From JAKLFA01 sp964450385 (lineage in GTDB: Bacteria > Omnitrophota > Gorgyraeia > Zapsychrales > JANLHA01): a stretch of DNA of 64,000 bases. This document shows, piece after piece, positions 33,633 to 41,567 of this stretch (position 1 is the stretch's first letter; every line of letters begins with the position of its first letter). The position numbers were made by a program, and so were the translations under genes. A model generated the notes under the pieces. That model was not told the DNA's origin. It saw only the letters and a program-made list of their open reading frames with translations, and searched no databases. Location: contig CAYVEC010000001.1 of assembly GCA_964450385.1 (NCBI GenBank), forward strand, positions 62,001 through 126,000, read 5' to 3'.

Positions 33633-34481
33633 ATGAGGCGGGTCACGGGTGGTATCATGGTCATGTTGGTCTCTCTGTGCGGGCTATGGGCCCATGCTGC
33701 CGGAAGCGGTCGGCCGGATGCTGTTTTTGCCGGAGCGAATAACCTCTACACCGCCGGCAATTATTCCGAGGCGGCCGCCCAATATGAACAGCTTTTAGGA
33801 TCCGGTGTCCAGAGCGGTGCTCTTCATTATAATTTGGGTAACACGTATGTGAAGATGAAGAGGCTGGGGTCCGCGGTGGCGCATTATGAGCAGGCCCTGC
33901 GTCTGACCCCGCGTGATGCGGACCTTCATGCGAATGCGCGGTACGCCCAGCGTCAGGTGCGCGTTGTCGCCGGCGAGACAGAGACCCGGGGGCTCACGCG
34001 GGTGATTGTTGGGTGGGCTCGCTTGTGGACCGAGGAGGAATATTTTTGGGTTATTTTCGTGATGGCCGTTATGGCGGCCGCGGCCCATTTGTTCGGGTTG
34101 CTTGGCAGGTGGCGTGGTCCGGCGCGTCAGGTCGTCATGGTCACAGCGGTGGGCATGGTGATCGTGGGGATCGCCCTGTATAGTGTGCAGGTTTGGTTTT
34201 ATTCCGGACGGGCGATCTGTCTTCAGGATACGCCGGGTCTTTTTTTTTATTTTTTAAACTTAGATAAAGCTGAAAAAGCAAATATTTCAGANNNNNNNNN
34301 NCTTCAGGATACGCCGGCCCTGTTTGAGCCGCGGGCTGAGGCCACGACGCATTTCATGATCTATGAAGGTGGCGTTGTTTATCGCGTGGCTGAACAGAAC
34401 GGGTGGGTGAAGGTCGCTCGGTTTGACCACAAGGAAGGCTGGGTGCCGCGTGAGCACATCAGTTATGTGACGGCTCCATGA
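33633..34481 (+). CDS. BatE-like TPR-SH3 protein, coding frame disturbed by an assembly gap
   Basis: A signal peptide (MLVSLCGLWAHA), a TPR pair (FAGANNLYTAGNYSEAAAQYEQLL, LHYNLGNTYVKMKRL), two membrane helices (WVIFVMAVMAAAAHLFGLL and VTAVGMVIVGIALYSVQVW) and a C-terminal SH3-like domain (VVYRVAEQNGWVKVA...EGWVPREHI) are visible. Bases 34237-34301 do not belong: an AT-rich tail and ten Ns sit between two identical 16-bp copies of sequence. Removing one copy plus insert (81 bp) restores a continuous 255-residue BatE. The gene is probably intact in the organism. Confidence 0.82.
   Translation: MRRVTGGIMVMLVSLCGLWAHAAGSGRPDAVFAGANNLYTAGNYSEAAAQYEQLLGSGVQSGALHYNLGNTYVKMKRLGSAVAHYEQALRLTPRDADLHANARYAQRQVRVVAGETETRGLTRVIVGWARLWTEEEYFWVIFVMAVMAAAAHLFGLLGRWRGPARQVVMVTAVGMVIVGIALYSVQVWFYSGRAICLQDTPGLFFYFLNLDKAEKANISXXXXLQDTPALFEPRAEATTHFMIYEGGVVYRVAEQNGWVKVARFDHKEGWVPREHISYVTAP
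34221..34317. other. Scaffold gap with duplicated contig end
   Basis: CTTCAGGATACGCCGG occurs at 34221-34236 and again at 34302-34317. Between them lie 55 bp of T/A-rich sequence unlike its surroundings and ten Ns (34292-34301). The pattern fits two contigs that overlap by 16 bp and were joined with a placeholder gap, the left one ending in an erroneous tail. Confidence 0.85.
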
Positions 34482-34522
34482 TACGGAGTCCGGCGGGGCG
34501 TGAACATATGAAAGGACGTGTT

Positions 34523-35134
34523 ATGAAAGAATGGACAAACGTTGGCCTGGTGCTGCTCATGTGCGCCCTTGGCTCGGTAACGGCGCAGGCGACCGAAGAG
34601 GTCGCGGTGTATTGTCAGGAGTCCTATGAGGAGAATCAGGTCTGCCCGCATCCCCGGTGCATCCTTGAATGCAGGGGAACGGAGACACCGTGCGCGTCGT
34701 TGGAGTGCCGTCCGAGATGGTGCTCTTCGTTTTCCGAGGATGAATGTCCGGCGGATATCTGTCATGTCGCGACCAATTGCAGCGGCAATCGGATCTGTGA
34801 GGAACTGCCGAATGATCCTCCTTCATGCGGCGAGACCGGATATGCCGGCCAGGACGTGGCGTGCTGCTACGGCTTTGTCCGGCGGTGCGGGATCGAATTC
34901 TATGACCGGACATGCGATATGCTCGGAGAAAATTCCGTCTATCATTTGCCGATCTGTATCCCGTGCGGGGACGGGGTCTGCACGAACTTTGAGAACCGCT
35001 GTAATTGCCCTGAGGACTGCGGGGAAGGTGAGGCCGCCTACCAGGGAGAGCGTTTTGAGGGTGAAGCCGTTCTGCCCGTTGACACCGCGGATGAGGGCAC
35101 AGAACCGGACGCGGGTGCCGCGGCTGGCGAGTAA
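34523..35134 (+). CDS. Secreted cysteine-rich protein
   Basis: The 203-residue product has a signal peptide (VGLVLLMCALGSVTAQA) and a mature part with 22 cysteines in about 130 residues. The C-terminal CGDGVC...ENRCNCPEDC module resembles the CGDGxC...ENxxxCPxDC motif repeated in many secreted bacterial and eukaryotic proteins, probably a disulfide or metal-binding knot. The rest of the Cys pattern I do not recognise. The acidic tail (DTADEGTEPDAG) is low complexity. The start at 34523 has AAAGGACG 5 bp upstream; an earlier ATG at 34508 is possible. No DsbA-type gene is in the window. Confidence 0.72.
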   Translation: MKEWTNVGLVLLMCALGSVTAQATEEVAVYCQESYEENQVCPHPRCILECRGTETPCASLECRPRWCSSFSEDECPADICHVATNCSGNRICEELPNDPPSCGETGYAGQDVACCYGFVRRCGIEFYDRTCDMLGENSVYHLPICIPCGDGVCTNFENRCNCPEDCGEGEAAYQGERFEGEAVLPVDTADEGTEPDAGAAAGE

Positions 35135-35167
35135 CCGTCACGGCGTTATTGACAAGGAGGGACCGCT

Positions 35168-35770
35168 ATGAACAGCGTGCTCAATCGATGGATCCTCGGG
35201 GTCGGGTGTGGTGTCTTTGCCGTGATGGAGGTTCAGGCGGTCCTCATGGGGAGCCGGTACGCCTATGATATCCCCATGGTCCTCATCCTTCTCCTCCTGG
35301 TCTTTGATCTGCGCGAGAAAATTTATCTTCATTGGTCGCATTATTTTCTTTTTTTCTGCTTCCTTATGGTCCATGCCGTCGGGCTATACGGGACATATGA
35401 CTGGTATCCGTTCGGCGTCGAGTATGATTATTGGGTGCATGGGTTTTTTGGTTTTGTCTCGACCCTGATGATCACCGAGTATTTCGAGAGGTCTGGTTGG
35501 GTGAGCCGGCGCGCGGCGGGCCTTGCGGCCCTGGTTTTGGTCCTTGGGATCTCGGCCGCGCATGAGCTTTATGAATTTGCCGGGGCCATGCTTCTCGGCG
35601 AAGGTGAGGGGGTGCTCTTTATCGGCGCCGGCGACCTGGATGAATGGGACACTCAAAAAGACATGCTCAATAACGTGATCGGCAGTCTGATCGCCCTTGG
35701 GCTCTCTGCCGGGGGGTGCGGCCTCAAAGGATGGTTCGCTCGGCGATCCAACGCGGGCCGCAACGGCTGA
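35168..35770 (+). CDS. DUF2238/YjdF-family membrane protein
   Basis: The 200-residue product has about five membrane helices and the DUF2238 landmarks: YGTYDWYPFGVEYDYWVHGFFGF split across a loop, AAHELYEF and DTQKDMLNNVIGSL. Conserved His, Glu and Asp residues in membrane edges suggest an enzyme or metal site, but no function is established. GACAAGGAGGG precedes the start, 33 bp after the Cys-rich gene. Confidence 0.87.
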   Translation: MNSVLNRWILGVGCGVFAVMEVQAVLMGSRYAYDIPMVLILLLLVFDLREKIYLHWSHYFLFFCFLMVHAVGLYGTYDWYPFGVEYDYWVHGFFGFVSTLMITEYFERSGWVSRRAAGLAALVLVLGISAAHELYEFAGAMLLGEGEGVLFIGAGDLDEWDTQKDMLNNVIGSLIALGLSAGGCGLKGWFARRSNAGRNG

Positions 35771-35946
35771 CGGTGCGTCGGGCTGGCCGGGCCGTGTTTC
35801 CCTGCCGGCGTCTTATTTCTTCTTGTTTCCCACCGTGTGATCATGCAGGAAAGCGCTTCCGCAAAACCCTGGTTGTCCCCTATTTTGTATGGGTTCTATA
35901 CGGTATACTCTTATTAGGATTTTTATCAAAGGTATAGGGGAGAGCC

Positions 35947-38900
35947 GTGTTCCAGCCAGCAGGCACACATCATCATCTGTTCCGCATCGGCACGTGGGTG
36001 ACGCTCGCCGCATTTCTTGGCGGGAGCGTGATCCCGCCGGGTGCCTCGCTCGCCCAGGGGGTGTCGGTTGCCGGGGTTGTCCTTCCGGCCCCGGGCACCA
36101 TGGTGATGCCGACCCCAAGTTTTGCCCCGGCCGTGATGCGGGGCATTCGCATTTTTCCGAATGAGCCGCTCCGCTTCGATTTTATCATTGATACCGGCAA
36201 CACCGGATTTAATGATGAGGACTTTAAGTCGGAATCTGAACGATTGATCCGGTATTTTCTTGCCGCGGTAACGATCCCCGAAGATGACCTCTGGGTGAAC
36301 CTTTCCCCGTATGAACAGGATCGGATCGTTCCGTCTGCCTTTGGCCAGACCGAGATGGGGCGCGACCTTCTCGCCCAGGACTATCTCTTGAAACAATTGA
36401 CGGCCTCGCTGTTGTATCCGGAAAAAGACCTGGGCCATGAATTTTGGGAACGGGTGCGCGCGCGGGTGCGAGAACGGTTCGGGACCGCCGATGTCACGGT
36501 CAATACGTTTAACAAGGTCTGGGTGATCCCGGACCGGGCGGTGGTCTACGAGAGCGGGGATGTGGCGTTTATCATGGAGAGTCATTTGAAGGTGATGCTC
36601 GAGGAGGATTATCTCGCGATGTCGGAGGCGCAGGCCTCCTCCGGCCGCTCCGCGACGAACAGTGCCGGAGCGGATCGCATGGGGCACGAGATCATCCGTG
36701 AGGTTATTCTGCCTGAGATCGAGCGCGAGGTGAATGAGGGGGCGCATTTCGTCTCGCTCAGGCAGATCTATCACTCGATGATCCTTGCGACATGGTTTAA
36801 ACGGAATCTCCGTGCCAGCGTGCTCGGCCGGGTCTATGTCGAGCGGAACAAGATCGGCGGGGTGGAGATTGACGACGCAGAGGCGGGAAAGAAGATCTAC
36901 GCCCAGTATTTGGCCGCCTTCAAAAAGGGGGCTTACAACTATATTAAAGAGGAGTATGACCGGACGACAGACCGGATGATCCCGAGGAAATATTTTTCCG
37001 GAGGGGTACGGTTTGGTCAGGCGACCGACAATGCGATGATCGTGGAATCGGGACCGGCTGAGGCGATGCTGAGTAAGGCGGCGGCGGCCGCGGCCGGACC
37101 GATGACGACAGTGGAATCGGGGATGCGGGTCGTGAGGGATGAGGGGAGGCTGGGTGCGGGTGAAGGCGCTCGCGCGCCGGCCGAGGCATCGGTGGATAAG
37201 CCCGCCGATGAATCAACCCCGCGCCCCGAACCCCGCGCTGAAACAAGGACTGCTGACCGGTCTGTTGGGGAAACGCTGTCAGTCAGGCCAGAAACAGCCA
37301 ACTCCGAGCGGGATGGACTGCGAGGCAATGATGGGGATAAATCGAATACCGTTTTTCAGGCGGAGGTTCCTTTACCTGAGTTCTTACGGGGTGTTGAAAA
37401 TGAAAAAATCGGGAAATTCCTGCCTCGGCTATTGGAATCTATTCCTGAAGCACGGCGAGCTTTGGCAGAACAGGTCAGACATGTTTCAGACGGGAATCGG
37501 ACAGGTCAAGAGTTTTCTATTGAAATGGAGACTCGGGATGCCCAATTGCTTATCTCTGTTCAATCAGGGGAGCGGTATAACACTGGTTATGGAGGGAACG
37601 TGGTCGTGCATACCCATCCCATCTTAAGACTCAGGGATAAAGATAATCAGGGGAAAAGAACTGGTATTGGTTATCGATCTATTCTAGATACTTTGTCACC
37701 CACACCTGATTCTTTTGATGTTTTTCGTCCGGGAATGATTGTTGCCGGGTCTGAGGCGACTGGTTATTTCGCATTGGTTTATGACTTATCAGAAACTGAG
37801 AATAGACGTTGGTATGGTGAAATAGGTAGGCAGAAGGTCGCACGGCATGATAGACCAGGAAAAATCATTGAGCTTGGAGCGGGACAATTATTTAAGATTG
37901 TGCCTCAAGGTGATGAGGTCCAATTACAACCCATTTCGGTTGCCGAAACCGAAGTGAAATGGGGGGAAGTTCAGAGGGCGCCGGAAAAGAAACGGCAATT
38001 GGAGCTGGAATTAAACCTGCGCCCGCACCCCCAACATCCCAGTCAGCCTTTCCGTGCAGAATTCGGTGATGGGTTCAGGGAGGTTATGGCCTTCGTTACG
38101 AATGGTGAATATTACCCCGTAGAGATTATAGGATATCAAAAAAACCCACGACAGGGAGTCCCGGATGGTTATACGCATTTACTGGACGTTGGAGGAACGG
38201 AAGGTTTCGATTATCGGTTCGTGACGCAAGGGCATGATAAGAATTCATCGAGGAGTAATCAATATTCAAATTTAGCGCGCTTGCAAGGCGTTCTGGCCCA
38301 GTTCGGCGTGGCAGTCTCAGTAATGCAGATAGAAGTTGGAACGAAAAATGTTCAAATCTATAAACCACACCTTACCTCAGTGGGAATTTCCCCCAAAAGC
38401 ATATCACAACTTCATGCGGATAGAGTCATCGAAGAACTGGCAAAGCTGCATGCCGCGGGTATCGTTCACAATGATTTGATTGGTGCTGGAAAGCATGCGG
38501 GGTTGAATTGGCAGAATGTGAAGTTTGAGATGGACTCGAAAACTCAATCTCCTGTGCGGGCTGTTTTTGATGGGTCTGGTTTTGAAAAAGCTGAGGCGTA
38601 TTCATTTGAGAACCGTTTTCTAGCGGATGAGTTTTATGCTGTTGCGGATGCGTTATTGAATGACCTGGATATAAATGATCCCCAAAATCGGGAAAAGATG
38701 ACCAAAACATGGTTCGAAAGACACGAGAAAATAATCGGAACGGCCGGGACAAACCGCGCTGAAACCCGATCGCCCAACTTGGCCCCTGTGGGGGAAACCC
38801 GGTCTCCGATTGGGTCAGAAGGATACAATGCGGAAGCGCGTGCTGAAGTGCGTTCTGATACCCCAATTTCACACCGGGAGTTAACACTGGGTGTTGAAAC

Positions 38901-39810
38901 GAGTCTGGCTGATCCAGATCGGCGGGAAGTGCGGGGGGATGTCACGGAAAGTTTATCGACGCTCGCTCCGGAGTGGGTGGAGATCGGTCTGAAATCCAAT
39001 GTGCTGGTGCGGGATAAGGCAACGAAGGCATTGTCCTTCCGCAATAAAGCGGCCGGGGACGCATGGGCCGCGATGACGAGAAGTTCTTACGCAAGTTACA
39101 GCGTTACGGGGCTAATTGAGAAAGAATTTTCGACGAAGGTAAGCCCGGAACAACTGAAACAATTGATCCTGGCCGGGAGGGTGACTTTTGACGCGGATGT
39201 CGGAGCTTTCAGGGCTTCTGCTGCTGAAAAAGAAACCCGGATAGTTCTTGCCGATGGCCAAGGGTTAAGCTTAACGGAGGATGCCCTGGCCCTTCTTTAT
39301 GATAAGACGCATGCTCGGGATGAAGCTATGCCGGCGACGCTGATTGATGTCGCGGATCTTTCCAACCCCGAGACGCCGGCAAAACAACCGTTCAAGGCGG
39401 ATGACGTTCTAAGCATGATCCTCAAAAAGCAAGTCCCCGCCGGGGAAGTAATGCTCGCCCAACCCATGCCTGACGGTGAGGCCGGCGCCGCTCATCAAAC
39501 AGCACCGAAGGAGACAGATCCTGCCGCGTCAGGGTCTGATGCGGGGATGATATCGGCGGCTGATAAGGGAAAAACAGACGGTGGCGCGGCGCAGAATCCG
39601 GGCGGTATCGATTTGAATCCCGGGCACCTGGACCTGCAAACCCGGGGCGAGGGGATGGACGCGCTTCCGTGGGCGGATATCGAGTCGCTAGAGACCGTGC
39701 CGTTTGATGGTTTTGTCCCGGTGATTTTGAACGTTGTCCCGACGAATCTGCCGATGTTTATGGGTGCGGCCGGGGCTGGAAGCGAATTTGAATTAAGCCG
39801 CGTTCCCTGA
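35947..39810 (+). CDS. Giant exported mosaic protein with JAB-like and kinase-like internal cassette
   Basis: The 1287-residue product starts with GTG after GGGGAGA. Residues 1-37 form a signal peptide (WVTLAAFLGGSVIPPGASLAQG). Residues 45-365 form a lineage-type domain (PTPSFAPAVMRGIRIFPNEP, IPEDDLWVNLSPYE, FGQTEMGRDLLAQDY, NTFNKVWVIPDRAVVYE). Residues 366-460 are a low-complexity linker. Residues 465-600 carry VVVHTHP (His555, His557) and PTPDSFD (Asp588/Asp591), a JAB/JAMM-like pattern. Residues 740-905 carry LHAAGIVHNDL (841-843), Asn857 and DGSG (875-878), a kinase-like catalytic pattern. Residues 936-995 are a second linker, 995-1130 a helical domain, and the tail is low complexity. The middle is AT-richer than both ends. 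Function is unknown. Confidence 0.8.
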   Translation: MFQPAGTHHHLFRIGTWVTLAAFLGGSVIPPGASLAQGVSVAGVVLPAPGTMVMPTPSFAPAVMRGIRIFPNEPLRFDFIIDTGNTGFNDEDFKSESERLIRYFLAAVTIPEDDLWVNLSPYEQDRIVPSAFGQTEMGRDLLAQDYLLKQLTASLLYPEKDLGHEFWERVRARVRERFGTADVTVNTFNKVWVIPDRAVVYESGDVAFIMESHLKVMLEEDYLAMSEAQASSGRSATNSAGADRMGHEIIREVILPEIEREVNEGAHFVSLRQIYHSMILATWFKRNLRASVLGRVYVERNKIGGVEIDDAEAGKKIYAQYLAAFKKGAYNYIKEEYDRTTDRMIPRKYFSGGVRFGQATDNAMIVESGPAEAMLSKAAAAAAGPMTTVESGMRVVRDEGRLGAGEGARAPAEASVDKPADESTPRPEPRAETRTADRSVGETLSVRPETANSERDGLRGNDGDKSNTVFQAEVPLPEFLRGVENEKIGKFLPRLLESIPEARRALAEQVRHVSDGNRTGQEFSIEMETRDAQLLISVQSGERYNTGYGGNVVVHTHPILRLRDKDNQGKRTGIGYRSILDTLSPTPDSFDVFRPGMIVAGSEATGYFALVYDLSETENRRWYGEIGRQKVARHDRPGKIIELGAGQLFKIVPQGDEVQLQPISVAETEVKWGEVQRAPEKKRQLELELNLRPHPQHPSQPFRAEFGDGFREVMAFVTNGEYYPVEIIGYQKNPRQGVPDGYTHLLDVGGTEGFDYRFVTQGHDKNSSRSNQYSNLARLQGVLAQFGVAVSVMQIEVGTKNVQIYKPHLTSVGISPKSISQLHADRVIEELAKLHAAGIVHNDLIGAGKHAGLNWQNVKFEMDSKTQSPVRAVFDGSGFEKAEAYSFENRFLADEFYAVADALLNDLDINDPQNREKMTKTWFERHEKIIGTAGTNRAETRSPNLAPVGETRSPIGSEGYNAEARAEVRSDTPISHRELTLGVETSLADPDRREVRGDVTESLSTLAPEWVEIGLKSNVLVRDKATKALSFRNKAAGDAWAAMTRSSYASYSVTGLIEKEFSTKVSPEQLKQLILAGRVTFDADVGAFRASAAEKETRIVLADGQGLSLTEDALALLYDKTHARDEAMPATLIDVADLSNPETPAKQPFKADDVLSMILKKQVPAGEVMLAQPMPDGEAGAAHQTAPKETDPAASGSDAGMISAADKGKTDGGAAQNPGGIDLNPGHLDLQTRGEGMDALPWADIESLETVPFDGFVPVILNVVPTNLPMFMGAAGAGSEFELSRVP
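37234..38765. repeat. Imperfect direct repeats bounding the AT-rich cassette
   Basis: CGCGCTGAAAC occurs exactly at 37234-37244 and 38755-38765. Each copy is followed 20-24 bp later by GTTGGGGAAAC (left) or GTGGGGGAAAC (right). Both copies are in frame and encode RAETR...VGET. Between them lies the AT-rich part of the mosaic gene. Confidence 0.6.
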
Positions 39811-39835
39811 TCCATATGTCGTGGTCCGTCGCGTC

Positions 39836-40219
39836 TTAGGCCTCGTCAGCGTGAGGCTGTTGTGTGGCGTGGGTCTTGATCCGGCTGACCACGTCCTGGA
39901 TGGTAAACGGTTTTTTCATGAAATCGGTCACGCCGATCTTACGAAATCCGGCCTCCATTTGACTGTTGCCCGTCATCATCACAAGCGGGATTGATTTGGT
40001 CTCCGGTTTGGCTTTTAGCCCCGTCAGGAAGTCGACCCCATCGGCATCCGGCATAAAAACGTCACAGAAGATGATGTCCGGTTTATGCAGGCCGATCTTC
40101 ATCAGGGCATCTCTGCCGTTGTGGGCGATGAGGGCGTTATATCCTTCCTTGGACAGGCCGACCCTCATCATGGTTTGTGTGGTGTGGTCGTCATCAACGA
40201 CCATGACCCGAGTGCTCAT
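39836..40219 (-). CDS. Single-domain response regulator (CheY-like)
   Basis: The 127-residue stand-alone REC domain has Asp9-Asp11 (VVDDD), phospho-acceptor Asp53 (IIFCDVFMPDADG), switch VMMTG and Lys in MKKPFT. There is no output domain. A perfect AGGAGG lies 6 bp upstream of the ATG, inside the 3' end of lpxB, which it overlaps by 26 bp, so the two are co-transcribed. Why a receiver gene is coupled to lipid A synthesis is unclear. It differs clearly from the CheY-like gene at 21731. Confidence 0.88.
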   Translation of the reverse strand: MSTRVMVVDDDHTTQTMMRVGLSKEGYNALIAHNGRDALMKIGLHKPDIIFCDVFMPDADGVDFLTGLKAKPETKSIPLVMMTGNSQMEAGFRKIGVTDFMKKPFTIQDVVSRIKTHATQQPHADEA

Positions 40220-41408
40220 AGGCGCCTCCTTGTGGTTCGCGTTTGGGTGTAGGGTTATCGAGCTGTTCCGCCTCTAATGCCGAGAGGACGACCTGTGCCG
40301 CGCGTTCGCTGGCCCCATGATCACCGAGGCGGGTCCGGATCGCGCGTAATTCTTTTTTGGTTTCCTGAAATAACGACGGGTCCTGGTAGACCTTGAGGGC
40401 CTCGGCGGCGACCGTCTCGGCCGTGGCGCGTTCCTGGACGCATTCGGGAACGATCTCGCGGCCGGCAACGATATTGACCAGTCCGATATGCGGGATTTTG
40501 ATGAGGCGCCGTGCGAGCACGCTTGTAAGCCAGGCGGTCTTGTAGAGGATCACCATGGGTTTTTCCAGGAGTGCAGTCTCAAGGGTGGCGGTGCCTGAGG
40601 TCACAAGGCACATGTCAGCGGCGTTCACGGCATTGTAGAAATCGTTTTCGACCCGCGCGATTCGGAACGAACATCGCTGCTGAAAAGGCGTGATCCATTT
40701 GGTCTTGATGCTCGGGGCCTGGGTGAGAAGGAACTGGGCGCCGGGGACTTCACGGTGGATCATCTCAGCCGCCTCGATCATGACGGGGAGGAGTGCCGCG
40801 ATCTCTTTTTTGCGTGATCCCGGAACGAGCCCGAAGATGGGGCGCGCGGGATCAAGTCCGTGCCGTTGGCAGAAGATCTCTTTCGGCGTGCGCGCGGTCA
40901 CCGCGTCAACGAGCGGGTGGCCCACAAAGTCCACCGGGATGCCGCGGTCGGCATAAAATTTCTTTTCAAAATCGAAGAGCACCATCATCCGGTCCGTGAC
41001 CTTCGGGACCAAGTAGGCGCGCCGTTCTTTCCAGGCCCAGACCTGGGGGGAGATGTAGTAGATGACCGTAATGCCGAGTTTTTTCAGCCGGGCGGCGAGC
41101 CGCAGGTTGAAGCCGGGATAATCCACGAGGATGATTGCGTCTGGCCGCAGGGTGCGGGCCTTATTGAGGAAGAGGTAAAAGAGGCGGGTGAGTTGGTGGC
41201 AGTGGGCAAGGACCTCAACAAAACCGATCACCGCGAGTTTTGTGAGGTCTGCGTAGATCTCAACCCCGCAGGCGCGCAGATGCTGTCCGCCCAGTCCGGA
41301 GAATCGGACAGCGGGGTCGATCGCCTGGATGGCCTTTACGAGTCGCGCGGCGTGCAGGTCTCCGGAGACCTCGCCGGTGACGATCATAATATGTTTGGGT
41401 GTGGCCAT
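40194..41408 (-). CDS. lpxB: Lipid-A-disaccharide synthase
   Basis: The 404-residue GT19 enzyme joins UDP-2,3-diacylglucosamine and lipid X to make the lipid A disaccharide. Landmarks are VTGEVSGDLHAARLV, FSGLGGQHL, the nucleophile-region DYPGFNLRLA, YYISPQVWAWKERR, VGHPLVDA, GLVPGSRKKEI and TSGTATLETALL. It has its own TTGACT/TATTCT promoter and is divergent from the MsbA-like exporter, so lipid A synthesis and export lie back to back. The other lpx genes are not in the window. Confidence 0.95.
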   Translation of the reverse strand: MATPKHIMIVTGEVSGDLHAARLVKAIQAIDPAVRFSGLGGQHLRACGVEIYADLTKLAVIGFVEVLAHCHQLTRLFYLFLNKARTLRPDAIILVDYPGFNLRLAARLKKLGITVIYYISPQVWAWKERRAYLVPKVTDRMMVLFDFEKKFYADRGIPVDFVGHPLVDAVTARTPKEIFCQRHGLDPARPIFGLVPGSRKKEIAALLPVMIEAAEMIHREVPGAQFLLTQAPSIKTKWITPFQQRCSFRIARVENDFYNAVNAADMCLVTSGTATLETALLEKPMVILYKTAWLTSVLARRLIKIPHIGLVNIVAGREIVPECVQERATAETVAAEALKVYQDPSLFQETKKELRAIRTRLGDHGASERAAQVVLSALEAEQLDNPTPKREPQGGAYEHSGHGR

Positions 41409-41452
41409 ACCAGACCGCGATCCTTTTCAATGATGCTGGTCAGACGGTTTTT

Positions 41453-41482
41453 AGAATAACAAATGCCTCGACAAAAGTCAAA
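41453..41482 (-). promoter_or_regulatory. lpxB promoter
   Basis: On the minus strand TTGACT (41482-41477), 18-bp spacer, TATTCT (41458-41453), giving a start near 41446 and a leader of about 38 nt. Confidence 0.6.
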
Positions 41483-41495
41483 TCACATGCTAACA

Positions 41496-41523
41496 TTTCA
41501 AAATTCGCCAAAATAGTTATAAT
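41496..41523 (+). promoter_or_regulatory. Probable promoter of the MsbA-like gene
   Basis: A consensus TATAAT (41518-41523) sits in an AT-rich stretch with only a weak -35 (TTTCAA, 41496-41501, 16-bp spacer). It diverges from the lpxB promoter. Confidence 0.45.
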
Positions 41524-41567
41524 AATTAGTAATTTTTATATTACACGCCTTGCGAAAAGGACCTCCC

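Noticed and set aside
34237..34291. AT-rich segment as an insertion element or intron
   Set aside because: It ends in Ns and is flanked by a duplicated 16-bp contig end, which fits an assembly artefact better than a mobile element.
37139..37627. Alternative open frame (162 codons) inside the mosaic gene
   Set aside because: It is in another frame of a continuous coding sequence, and the main frame holds the conserved HTHP motif and both linkers.
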